Positions 1-7,072 of a stretch of 64,000 nt of DNA are shown in pieces. The stretch spans positions 4,216,001 to 4,280,000 of the forward strand of contig NZ_JAUFQR010000001.1 of the NCBI RefSeq assembly GCF_030409875.1, read 5' to 3'. Within the stretch, counting starts at the first letter, position 1. Every line of letters begins with the position of its first letter. This DNA is from Chryseobacterium tructae. Its GTDB lineage: Bacteria; Bacteroidota; Bacteroidia; Flavobacteriales; Weeksellaceae. A program made the position numbers and the translations under genes. The notes under the pieces were generated by a model, which was given only the letters and a program-made list of their open reading frames with translations, had not been told where the DNA came from and did not search any database.

Positions 1-656
1 ATATATCTGAAAAAGCTACCATTAATACTGGTTGAAAGAATGGTTTTGGAAGTATAAACCGTTTTAAGAATTTCTCCATTGAGAGTGGAAACAGCACGCA
101 GATAAATAGTAATTCTATCTTGTCGATATTGTGTGGAAGCGCCAATGCCAAAATAACGGGCACCAAGGCCTCCGGTCAAAATATTACTGTCATAAGAAAT
201 AACTCCTCCTTCCAGAAGAATTCCGGCATATAGAAGTGGAGGAAGTGATTGAGATGTTTTATCCGCATCTTTTATATATTCCTGACGGGTAGATCTGATA
301 ATCTGTCTTTCATTAAGCAGATTAGCAATGTTTTCTCTTTCGATAGGGATAAACCAGCGGCTATCTTCAAGTGCTTTAATAAGAATCGTTGTGGTACCCT
401 GGGGAACCGCCGTGCTCCAATTATTCCCATTTTCAGAAGGTTTATACTGGCCTGTTTGGTCTCTGAATTTATAAACTCCTATCACTATTTTTTCTTTAGG
501 CAGCGGGAGTTTCTTCAATTCTTCTGTGGAAGAAGTGACTTCTCCCATCGTTGGCTTTTCAGGATCTGAGGGTAAACCAAAGATCGAACTACAAGCCTGT
601 AAAACACATAGCAGAAAACTACAGAAAAAAATTCTGGTGTAAGTGTAAGTTCTCAT
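1..656 (-). CDS. csgG: CsgG, curli secretion channel lipoprotein (3' part beyond window)
   Basis: Outer-membrane lipoprotein forming the curlin export pore. Reading the minus strand from the ATG at 656 gives an uninterrupted frame to the window edge (about 218 codons), so the C-terminal part is missing. The N-terminus is a lipoprotein signal with lipobox LQAC (Cys at residue 22). Family-typical segments follow: IVIGVYKFRDQTGQYKP, then STAVPQGTTTILIKALEDS and RWFIPIERENIANLLNERQ, as in E. coli CsgG. It is the last visible gene of the csg operon, 25 bp after csgF. The identification is firm; only the missing end is unknown. Confidence 0.95.
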   Translation of the reverse strand, partial: MRTYTYTRIFFCSFLLCVLQACSSIFGLPSDPEKPTMGEVTSSTEELKKLPLPKEKIVIGVYKFRDQTGQYKPSENGNNWSTAVPQGTTTILIKALEDSRWFIPIERENIANLLNERQIIRSTRQEYIKDADKTSQSLPPLLYAGILLEGGVISYDSNILTGGLGARYFGIGASTQYRQDRITIYLRAVSTLNGEILKTVYTSKTILSTSINGSFFRY

Positions 657-681
657 GATAAGTTTGGTTTTAAATTTTTTT

Positions 682-1092
682 TTATTTTGGAATGACGATC
701 TCGGACTGATCACCTGTACTGGTATCCAAAATATTGATTAAAAGTCCCTGATTGGTATTGGTAACCTGTAGGTACAATGACCCGAAAAGGTAGTTACCTG
801 GTTGTATCTTTCCATCACCAAACTGCTCATCAAAGAGTTTCCTTGAAAGCTCACTGAGAATTTGCCTATTGAGGCTCTGAGTAAAACTATCAAGGGAATT
901 CACTTTATCAAGCAGATTGCTGTAATCATTTTTTTGATCAAACTGATTCTGTGCATTCGCTGAGCTTAGAAGCCATTGGTAATTAAAAGTATCACCTCCA
1001 AATGCAGGATTTATAGGCTTATAAACAAGTTGTTGAGATTTTCCTGAGAAAATACCCGCAACAAAAATTAAAAGAATAATAAAAGTTTTCAT
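682..1092 (-). CDS. csgF: CsgF, curli assembly/anchoring factor
   Basis: 136-residue exported protein that in E. coli sits at the CsgG pore exit and couples nucleation to the cell surface. A Sec signal peptide (about residues 1-19, ending near GKSQQ) is followed by the diagnostic CsgF N-terminus QLVYKPINPAFGGDTFNYQW, the segment that inserts into CsgG. The length matches the family (about 135-140). It lies between csgE (11 bp upstream) and csgG (25 bp downstream) and is surely co-transcribed. High confidence from motif plus context. Confidence 0.95.
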   Translation of the reverse strand: MKTFIILLIFVAGIFSGKSQQLVYKPINPAFGGDTFNYQWLLSSANAQNQFDQKNDYSNLLDKVNSLDSFTQSLNRQILSELSRKLFDEQFGDGKIQPGNYLFGSLYLQVTNTNQGLLINILDTSTGDQSEIVIPK

Positions 1093-1103
1093 GGCGGACG
1101 TTT

Positions 1104-1838
1104 TTAGTAGATAAATTCATTTTTTATGAGATTTTTCTTTGCTGTAAATTCTTTGATATATTTTAAACTATAGGCTAACTGTTCCTGTAAATAGTCTTCT
1201 CCAGGGTTGGTCATAAAACTGTAAATGATCTTATCATCAATCTGGATATTGATCTGACCGCTTGTTCCGCGGAGAGGAAGTTCAGAAATAGTGACGGCAC
1301 TACTACTCTTGTCCGGAAGCTGACTATATTGAATGTAAAACATATCATAAAAGTCTTTCCCTACTTTGGTTTTAGTTTCGTCAATAGCAAGACCTCTTAG
1401 TTCGTAAACAGCATCGTCTTCTATTTTGGCTGTTTTCTTTTTAAAAAGATCACTATTCAATTCAAGGCTGTCCTTAGCTACTAAAGCTTTAGATTGTTCA
1501 TCTTTTATGTAAAGAAAAGCTTTTAAGGCGTCTTTGGTTTCAAGATTTACGCTGATTTCAGACAACACCTTCACTTCATTCGGATTGATAGAAAACTTAC
1601 CACTTTGTTGATTATTGGAAAGATTTCCACCGTTTCCTTTTTTTATCGATATTAAAAAATAATTCAACTCTTTGTAAACCGCTGTATTATTGACAACAAC
1701 TGCCTTTATTTTAATCTGGTTTTCCAGTATACTGCTTTCAATTCTTGCGGTTACTTTTTTATCCTCCTGCCCATAACCCAATATCGACAGGAAGACAAAA
1801 AAAGTGACTAAACTCAGGATAGATAAGGATTTCATCAT
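1104..1838 (-). CDS. csgE: CsgE with N-terminal CsgH-like domain
   Basis: Periplasmic curli export adaptor. After a signal peptide (residues 1-24) the protein has two parts. The C-terminal half (about 143-244) is CsgE, with ELRGLAIDETKTKVGKDFYD and a C-terminal run QLAYSLKYIKEFTAKK. The N-terminal half (about 25-125) has the look of a CsgH/CsgC-type beta domain: ELNYFLISIKKGNGG, QQSGKFSINPNE and a LSEISVNL strand. CsgC and CsgH are separate small proteins that stop premature curlin polymerisation. At 244 residues the protein is nearly twice the usual CsgE length (about 130). CsgE is certain; the CsgH assignment is an inference from motif pattern. Confidence 0.9.
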   Translation of the reverse strand: MMKSLSILSLVTFFVFLSILGYGQEDKKVTARIESSILENQIKIKAVVVNNTAVYKELNYFLISIKKGNGGNLSNNQQSGKFSINPNEVKVLSEISVNLETKDALKAFLYIKDEQSKALVAKDSLELNSDLFKKKTAKIEDDAVYELRGLAIDETKTKVGKDFYDMFYIQYSQLPDKSSSAVTISELPLRGTSGQINIQIDDKIIYSFMTNPGEDYLQEQLAYSLKYIKEFTAKKNLIKNEFIY

Positions 1839-1845
1839 TTATGAT

Positions 1846-2244
1846 TTAATAATTTCTCATGAAAATAGTTTTATTATCACCCTTTACATTGATCTGAATT
1901 CCATCAGAAATACTGTTGCTTCCCGTAACATCAATAATATTATTATTCCCTTGTGTCGTAATGGCCGTTTTGGAACCCTTCTCTGAAAATGAATTTATAA
2001 AATAAAGAGTATTAAAGTCTCCAAGCTGCTTTACGGTAATATATGTTCTGCTGTTAAGTGAAAGTTCTGCATTGTTATTGTCACCCATTTGAATGATATT
2101 GGAATAGCTGGTATTCTGATCTGTATACTGTTTGGTGATAAGATTGAGGATTGTATTACTGTTGACCTTATCCCAATCGATTTCCTGAGCATGCAATGGT
2201 ATTATCATACAAAAAATTAAAATATTCCATCTCAAGGTAAACAT
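1846..2244 (-). CDS. Minor curlin-like protein (CsgB-like)
   Basis: 132-residue exported protein with signal peptide (residues 1-19, ending LHAQ). It carries loose curlin-type units with N/Q-rich turns: IIQMGDNNNAELSL, VKQLGDFNTLYFI, TTQGNNNIIDVTG, INVKGDNKTIFM. The repeats are fewer and more irregular than in the neighbouring CsgA-like gene, as expected for the nucleator CsgB. It sits between the CsgA gene and csgE, with 7 bp to csgE. The nucleator role is inferred from position and repeat type. A weak -7-like box (TATCTTTA, 2267-2274) precedes it. Confidence 0.75.
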   Translation of the reverse strand: MFTLRWNILIFCMIIPLHAQEIDWDKVNSNTILNLITKQYTDQNTSYSNIIQMGDNNNAELSLNSRTYITVKQLGDFNTLYFINSFSEKGSKTAITTQGNNNIIDVTGSNSISDGIQINVKGDNKTIFMRNY

Positions 2245-2354
2245 GACATTCGTGTTTTATTTAAATTAAAGATACATTCATCGTCAATGGAGGAAAACAC
2301 ACCCGGTAGTCATCAATATAGACTATGATTTCCTGGTATATTACATCTTTAGGT

Positions 2355-2388
2355 AAAAAAGGAGAAACCAACCTGTAGCTTCTCCTTC
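2355..2388 (-). terminator. Terminator after csgA-like gene
   Basis: On the minus strand an 8-bp stem (AAGGAGAA / TTCTCCTT, arms 2380-2387 and 2359-2366) is followed by a T run (2355-2360). It lies 31 bp downstream of the CsgA-like stop. It probably partially uncouples abundant csgA mRNA from the rest of the operon. Confidence 0.7.
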
Positions 2389-2418
2389 TACTTTAAAGAT
2401 TACAGTATTTAAAAGGGC

Positions 2419-3237
2419 TTAATTTGACTGATTCACAATCATAGAGTTTCCGTTACCTATCTGAGTACCAAGGTGAACATGAGCATCACCTGTTTGAGTT
2501 ACCCCAGTGAAGTTACCATTACCCGCTTGAAGATCAATAGCTGTATTAGAGTTCCCCAATTGTGCTTGGTATAATTGGTTTCCACTACCAACCTGTACTC
2601 CCATACTTGTATTATCATTACCAATCTGAGCTGCAACAGCAATATTACTACTACCTACCTGTACATTACTGGCGCTGTTATCATTACCATCTTGATATTG
2701 AATAAGCAGGTTATCAGCTCCTATCTGAAGTCCACTAGCTTCGTTTCGTCTTCCTGCCTGAACCTGATAAGCGGCATTACCACTTCCTAACTGAACAGCT
2801 GAAGCTACGTTTCTTCTTCCATCCTGATATTGAACTACCGAGTTACCTACACCTAACTGCATAGAAGAAGCATCATTTCGTCTTCCGATCTGAGTTTGCT
2901 CAGTTGAATTAAACAGACCCACTTGCCATGTTGAAGCTTCATTTCTATTTCCTATCTGGGTTACCGTGTTTACGTTCCCAATACCTATTTGATCTACATC
3001 AACGGAGTTTCTGTTTCCGGTACTTATTGCAGTATTTCTATTAAAAATACCTACCTGATCAATATCTGCTGTGTTACGATTTCCATTCTGTGTCAAAGAA
3101 TTAATGTTCAAAAGACCAGTTTGGTCTACTGTTGCAACGTTCAAGTTTCCTGTTTGGGTAGTCACATCAATATTAGATTGAGCAAACCCGAAACTCATGG
3201 CGATTAGTGTCAATACACCTGTAAGTAAATTTTTCAT
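2419..3237 (-). CDS. csgA: Major curlin subunit, CsgA-like amyloid protein
   Basis: 272-residue secreted amyloid subunit. After a signal peptide (residues 1-19, ending SFGFAQ) the whole mature chain is a ladder of 11-residue units built on QxGxxN (QTGNLN, QVGIFN, QIGRRN, QLGVGN and so on). I count 22 units, i.e. about 11 curlin repeats of 22 residues, against 5 in E. coli CsgA. One unit has S for the leading Q (STGNRN) and one ends GDAH. Such repeats stack as a beta-solenoid. It is first in the csg operon and followed by its own terminator. Unrelated frames within it are open only because of the repeat composition. Confidence 0.95.
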   Translation of the reverse strand: MKNLLTGVLTLIAMSFGFAQSNIDVTTQTGNLNVATVDQTGLLNINSLTQNGNRNTADIDQVGIFNRNTAISTGNRNSVDVDQIGIGNVNTVTQIGNRNEASTWQVGLFNSTEQTQIGRRNDASSMQLGVGNSVVQYQDGRRNVASAVQLGSGNAAYQVQAGRRNEASGLQIGADNLLIQYQDGNDNSASNVQVGSSNIAVAAQIGNDNTSMGVQVGSGNQLYQAQLGNSNTAIDLQAGNGNFTGVTQTGDAHVHLGTQIGNGNSMIVNQSN

Positions 3238-3261
3238 TTTAGTAAAAATTAATTGGTTAAT

Positions 3262-3276
3262 AGTGAGACAAAGGTA
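3262..3276 (-). promoter_or_regulatory. csgA promoter -7 box
   Basis: TACCTTTG on the minus strand (3269-3276) fits the Bacteroidota -7 consensus TAnnTTTG and predicts a start near 3262, giving a leader of about 25 nt. No good TTG is found 19 nt upstream, consistent with an activator-dependent promoter. Confidence 0.6.
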
Positions 3277-3303
3277 TATGCTATATCAAAGTGAAAAACC
3301 ACC

Positions 3304-3356
3304 ATCACAGTGTAAATTTTAAAAGTCACTGTTTACCATTCCTAAACTCACTGTTT
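3304..3356. promoter_or_regulatory. Candidate activator site array upstream of csgA
   Basis: Three CACTGT words lie at about 20-22 bp spacing: inverted at 3307-3312, direct at 3327-3332 and 3349-3354. The last two are within identical TCACTGTTT units. The array starts about 45 bp upstream of the predicted csgA start and is phased on two helical turns, as expected for a LuxR/FixJ-type activator. A further site-like sequence with TACGTA and TACGGTA lies at 3386-3402. The regulator is unknown. Confidence 0.4.
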
Positions 3357-3404
3357 TTGGGATTGATTGTGTCACGGATTTCAGTTACGTAGAAATACGG
3401 TATC

Positions 3405-3456
3405 TGGAATATGAATGGTGAATAATCAATTCGCTTCACTTGTCAATTTTATAAGG
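3405..3456. repeat. Dispersed intergenic repeat, copy 1
   Basis: The stretch beginning GGAATATGAATGG resembles sequences at 54079-54125 and 60011-60060. They share the order ATGAAnnGTCAAT...TCAATTTTA. The rest of the 3238-3630 gap holds the csgA promoter region and a weakly repetitive ATTCAC-rich segment, with no gene seen. Confidence 0.4.
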
Positions 3457-3618
3457 AATGGTTATTCACTATTGGAGTTTAAAGTTCAAAATTTAATATT
3501 GTCGGTTGAAGTCACAGTCAACAGACATTCATCATTCACTTGTAAAGCAAAATTCACTATTACCCTTCCCTATTGGTTAATTAATGTTAAGGCCTTTATT
3601 TCTTCAGGAATATATTGT

Positions 3619-3626
3619 TAAATTTG
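3619..3626 (+). promoter_or_regulatory. -7 box just before the Nudix gene
   Basis: TAAATTTG fits TAnnTTTG and ends only 4 nt before the ATG at 3631, so the transcript would be leaderless or nearly so. There is no TTG at the expected -33 distance. Confidence 0.4.
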
Positions 3627-3630
3627 AGCT

Positions 3631-4260
3631 ATGGAAAATTTTGGAAAAGATTTATTACGGAAAATAAAAAGTATAGAACTTCCCGGTGCACCTGCCCATG
3701 GAGTGTTCTCTCCTCCCTCGCGTCCCGTTTTTACATATGATGAAGTGCTGGCTAAAAACCCAAAGTTTGCAGCCGTCAACATTGTATTGTATCTGAAGGA
3801 TAATGAATGGTATTTTCCTTTGATCCAAAGAACCATCAATGAACATGACAGACACAGTGGACAGATCTCATTACCTGGTGGAAAGCGTGAAGAAATGGAT
3901 CAGGATTTTGCAGAAACTGCCATTCGTGAAACTTCCGAAGAAATTGGAATAGATAAACATTATGTGAGAATTATCAGAGAAATGTCACCAATCTACATTC
4001 CGCCAAGTAATTTCTATGTTTATCCTTATATTTCATATACTAAAAAGAATCCTCTCTTCGTTCTTCAGCAGAGTGAAGCCGTGGAGACGATTGAGTTTCC
4101 AATCACTTCATTTTTAAACCTGTCTGATACCCCCGAGATCATGGCGCTTCCAAGTGCCGGCGGAAATGAAGTTCCGGTCATCAATTTCAATGGATATATT
4201 ATCTGGGGTGCTACAGCAATGATATTAAGTGAATTCAGCCAGTTGCTGAAAAAAATGTAA
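3631..4260 (+). CDS. Nudix hydrolase, CoA pyrophosphatase type
   Basis: 209-residue cytoplasmic enzyme of the NudL/CoAse type, expected to cleave CoA to 3',5'-ADP and phosphopantetheine. The Nudix box occupies about residues 83-107: GGKREEMDQD, then ETAIRETSEEIGI with the REtsEE core. Before it lies the CoAse-type stretch QRTINEHDRHSGQISLPGG. The box has one extra residue between the glycines and RE compared with the textbook spacing, as in many CoAse proteins. The following acyltransferase starts 28 bp downstream, with its -7 box at the stop codon. Confidence 0.85.
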   Translation: MENFGKDLLRKIKSIELPGAPAHGVFSPPSRPVFTYDEVLAKNPKFAAVNIVLYLKDNEWYFPLIQRTINEHDRHSGQISLPGGKREEMDQDFAETAIRETSEEIGIDKHYVRIIREMSPIYIPPSNFYVYPYISYTKKNPLFVLQQSEAVETIEFPITSFLNLSDTPEIMALPSAGGNEVPVINFNGYIIWGATAMILSEFSQLLKKM

Positions 4261-4265
4261 CTTTG
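4258..4265 (+). promoter_or_regulatory. -7 box for acyltransferase gene
   Basis: TAACTTTG overlaps the stop codon of the Nudix gene and lies 22 nt before the next ATG (4288). It matches the flavobacterial -7 consensus; the -33 element is not clear. Confidence 0.4.
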
Positions 4266-4287
4266 CACAACCGTGTTTAATTGAAAA

Positions 4288-5094
4288 ATGGCGAAGAAAA
4301 ATATTTTCACCGATGCATTCGGAACACCTTATTTTTTAAAAAGGTTTATTATTTTTATTTTAGGAGTTGTATCATACAGAAGATTCAATGGCTTTAATAA
4401 GTTAAAAATAACCGGAACAGAGCACCTTGTGGATCTTCCGGACTCCAATGTATTGTTTGTATCTAACCATCAAACTTATTTTGCGGATGTAGCTGCAATG
4501 TATCATGCATTCTGTGCCGTAAACAATGGGTATTTAAATACGATTAAAAACCCGATCTATCTGTTGAATCCAAAGATCGATTTTTACTATGTAGCAGCAG
4601 AAGAAACCATGAATAAAGGTATTCTTCCTAAAATTTTTAAAATTGCAGGAGCTGTAACGGTAAAAAGAACCTGGAGAGCAGAAGGAAAAAATGTCAACAG
4701 AATGGTAGACATGAGCGAGGTAGACAATATTATGAAAGCTTTGGATAATGGCTGGGTAGCGACCTTCCCACAAGGAACAACTTCTGCCTTTGCCCAAGGA
4801 CGAAGAGGTACTGCTAAACTCGTGAAGAACCAGCGCCCTATTGTTATCCCTATCAAAATCAATGGATTTAGAAGAGCTTTTGATAAAAAAGGACTCCGTG
4901 TAAAAGTAACCGGTGTAAAACCTACCATGGAATTTAAGGCTCCTCTGGATATCGATTATGATAATGAAAAAGCACCAGAAATTTTATTGAAGATCATGAC
5001 TGCTATTGAGCAGACTGAAGACTTCAATCTACTACACAATTATGATGAAGAACTTAAAGCTAAAAAATTAGAACAAAAGGACTCAAATAATTAA
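4288..5094 (+). CDS. PlsC-type 1-acyl-glycerol-3-phosphate acyltransferase
   Basis: 268-residue member of the lysophosphatidate acyltransferase fold, which transfers an acyl chain to lysophosphatidate at the inner membrane. A hydrophobic segment at about 17-29 is followed by SNHQTYFADV (His61, Asp67) and FPQGTTSAFAQGRRGTAKL (about 160), equivalent to the family FPEGT block. The catalytic pair reads H-x5-D rather than canonical H-x4-D, and FPQGTT replaces FPEGTR, so this is a divergent branch and the substrate is open. The C-terminus is charged. It is followed after 5 bp by a lipoprotein gene. Confidence 0.75.
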   Translation: MAKKNIFTDAFGTPYFLKRFIIFILGVVSYRRFNGFNKLKITGTEHLVDLPDSNVLFVSNHQTYFADVAAMYHAFCAVNNGYLNTIKNPIYLLNPKIDFYYVAAEETMNKGILPKIFKIAGAVTVKRTWRAEGKNVNRMVDMSEVDNIMKALDNGWVATFPQGTTSAFAQGRRGTAKLVKNQRPIVIPIKINGFRRAFDKKGLRVKVTGVKPTMEFKAPLDIDYDNEKAPEILLKIMTAIEQTEDFNLLHNYDEELKAKKLEQKDSNN

Positions 5095-5099
5095 AAATT

Positions 5100-5537
5100 A
5101 TGAACAGAATAATCGGAATTTTATTCGCTATCATAGTATTAGTTTCGTGCAACAGCCAAAAAGTATATTCTGATTTTGATATCAGTTATTCGAAAAGTGG
5201 CGGCTTTGCTCCTGTATATGAAAATCTGCTAATCAAAGGAAATAATGTACATTACTCTTTTGAAGGCCAAGGAAAAAAATACAAACAAGATTTTAAAATT
5301 TCAAATGAAGATCTGAAGAAACTGGATCAGGTTCTTTCTCAGAATAATTTCAGAAGAATACAGGAAGATCGTAAAAAATTGTACGATAATATCTCGACTT
5401 CGATCAATATTAAGAAAGGGCCTAATGAAGGCAGCAAGACAGATGCCAGTATGATCATTCCCAATTATCAGACTAACTGGAATAACATCCTTGAAGCTTT
5501 TCAGCAGATCATTAATACTAATATTAAAAAACAGTAA
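5100..5537 (+). CDS. Hypothetical lipoprotein
   Basis: 145 residues with a lipoprotein signal: hydrophobic stretch ILFAIIVLVS followed by Cys17 (LVSCNS). The mature part is soluble and charged with no motif I recognise. A central amphipathic section (DLKKLDQVLSQNNFRRIQED) may be helical. It sits 5 bp after the acyltransferase and 6 bp before mpl, so it belongs to the same transcript. Function unknown. Confidence 0.75.
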   Translation: MNRIIGILFAIIVLVSCNSQKVYSDFDISYSKSGGFAPVYENLLIKGNNVHYSFEGQGKKYKQDFKISNEDLKKLDQVLSQNNFRRIQEDRKKLYDNISTSINIKKGPNEGSKTDASMIIPNYQTNWNNILEAFQQIINTNIKKQ

Positions 5538-5543
5538 ATACAA

Positions 5544-6881
5544 TTGAAAACCCACTTCATTGCCATTGGCGGAAGCGCCATGCACAATCTAGCCATTGCA
5601 TTAAAAGATAAAGGATATCAGGTTACCGGTTCAGATGATGCTATTTTTGAACCCTCTAAATCCAGATTGGAGAAAAAGGGAATATTACCTCAGGAAATGG
5701 GTTGGTTTCCGGAAAAAATCACCTCAGATATTGATGCTGTGATTCTCGGAATGCATGCTCACCAGGACAATCCTGAATTGGCAAAGGCAAAAGAATTAGG
5801 GTTAAAAATATATTCTTACCCTGAGTTCCTATATGAACAGTCTAAGAATAAAACCAGAGTAGTTATTGCCGGATCTCACGGAAAAACAACCATTACTTCT
5901 ATGATCCTTCATGTTCTGAATTTCCATCAGAAAGATGTAGACTTTATGGTAGGGGCACAATTGGAAGGTTTCGACTGTATGGTAAAGCTTACTCAGGATA
6001 ATGACTTTATGGTATTGGAAGGTGATGAATACCTTTCCTCTCCTATTGACCTGCGTTCAAAATTTTTATTATATCAACCTAATATTGCTTTAATGAGCGG
6101 TATTGCATGGGATCATATCAACGTTTTCAAAACTTTTGATGACTATATCGATCAATTCAGAAAGTTTGTTGCAAGCATTACAGCTGGCGGGGTTTTGGTA
6201 TATAATGAAGAAGATCCGGAAGTAGTGAAAGTAGTAGAAAACGCTGAAAATTACTTCAGAAAGATTCCTTATAAAACGCCTGATTATGAGATCAGCAACG
6301 GAAAAGTGTATTTAAAAACAGAAATGGGAGATGTTCCTCTTTCTGTGTTTGGAGCACACAACCTACTGAATATGGAAGGAGCGAGACATATTTGTCAGCA
6401 ACTTGGGATTATGGATGAAGACTTCTATGAGGCAATTATGAGCTTCAAAGGAGCTTCAAAACGTCTTGAAAAGGTAGAAAGAGAAGACAAGGGAACATTA
6501 TATAAAGACTTTGCCCATGCGCCAAGTAAGGTAAAAGCTGCGGTAAAAGCATTCAAGGAACAATTTAAAAACGAAAAAAAATACGGTTTCCTTGAACTCC
6601 ATACTTATTCTAGCTTAAATCCTGCTTTTTTGGAGCAGTATGACCACGCTATGGACGGATTGGATGAAGCCATCGTTTTCTATTCTGAAGATGCTTTAAA
6701 AATTAAAAGAATGGAACCTATTTCTCCCGAGTTTATTAAAGAAAAATTCAAGAATGATCATCTAAGGGTTTTCACCAATGCTGAAGACCTTCATGCTTAC
6801 TGGAATACTTTGGATAAAACAGACGGGGTTTACCTCATGATGAGTTCAGGAAACTTTGGCGGATTGGATCTGACAAAATAA
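5544..6881 (+). CDS. mpl: UDP-MurNAc:L-Ala-gamma-D-Glu-meso-DAP ligase Mpl
   Basis: 445-residue Mur ligase that attaches recycled murein tripeptide to UDP-MurNAc. The N-terminal Rossmann motif HFIAIGGSAMHNLA, the ATP loop AGSHGKTTITSM (about 109-120), the central block MVLEGDEYLSSP and the C-terminal KDFAHAPSKVKAAV are all Mpl-like rather than MurC-like. Length is close to E. coli Mpl (457). The only sensible start is TTG at 5544, 6 bp after the preceding gene; the next ATG (5580) would remove the UDP-binding glycines. A strong terminator follows. Confidence 0.93.
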   Translation: MKTHFIAIGGSAMHNLAIALKDKGYQVTGSDDAIFEPSKSRLEKKGILPQEMGWFPEKITSDIDAVILGMHAHQDNPELAKAKELGLKIYSYPEFLYEQSKNKTRVVIAGSHGKTTITSMILHVLNFHQKDVDFMVGAQLEGFDCMVKLTQDNDFMVLEGDEYLSSPIDLRSKFLLYQPNIALMSGIAWDHINVFKTFDDYIDQFRKFVASITAGGVLVYNEEDPEVVKVVENAENYFRKIPYKTPDYEISNGKVYLKTEMGDVPLSVFGAHNLLNMEGARHICQQLGIMDEDFYEAIMSFKGASKRLEKVEREDKGTLYKDFAHAPSKVKAAVKAFKEQFKNEKKYGFLELHTYSSLNPAFLEQYDHAMDGLDEAIVFYSEDALKIKRMEPISPEFIKEKFKNDHLRVFTNAEDLHAYWNTLDKTDGVYLMMSSGNFGGLDLTK

Positions 6882-6903
6882 TTCAAGTTGAAATATAGAA
6901 TTA

Positions 6904-6937
6904 AAACTCCTTTCAGTGATACTGGAAGGAGTTTTTT
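6904..6937 (+). terminator. Rho-independent terminator after mpl
   Basis: Hairpin with arms AAACTCCTT and AAGGAGTTT, extended inward by CAGT/ACTG around GAT, followed by six T. It ends the Nudix-to-mpl gene run. Confidence 0.85.
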
Positions 6938-7072
6938 ATATTATAGTCATTCCATAATAGTATTTGAAAACAAATTTCCTGTCCCTAAATAATTTTAGTA
7001 TCTTTCATTTAGTATTTAATCCATCATTTATAGCATTTTTAAGTAAATTTTCAAGTCACTATTTTACAAACT

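Noticed and set aside
249..569. Open plus-strand frame of 106 codons
   Set aside because: It lies antisense to csgG, whose minus-strand frame is conserved and continuous; composition shadow only.
2575..3207. Plus-strand open frames over csgA
   Set aside because: Low-complexity translations produced by the curlin repeat codons; no start signals and no family match.
2419..3237. Regular repeats resembling a CRISPR array
   Set aside because: The periodic units are in-frame 33-bp coding repeats of the curlin protein with drifting sequence, not identical repeats with unique spacers.
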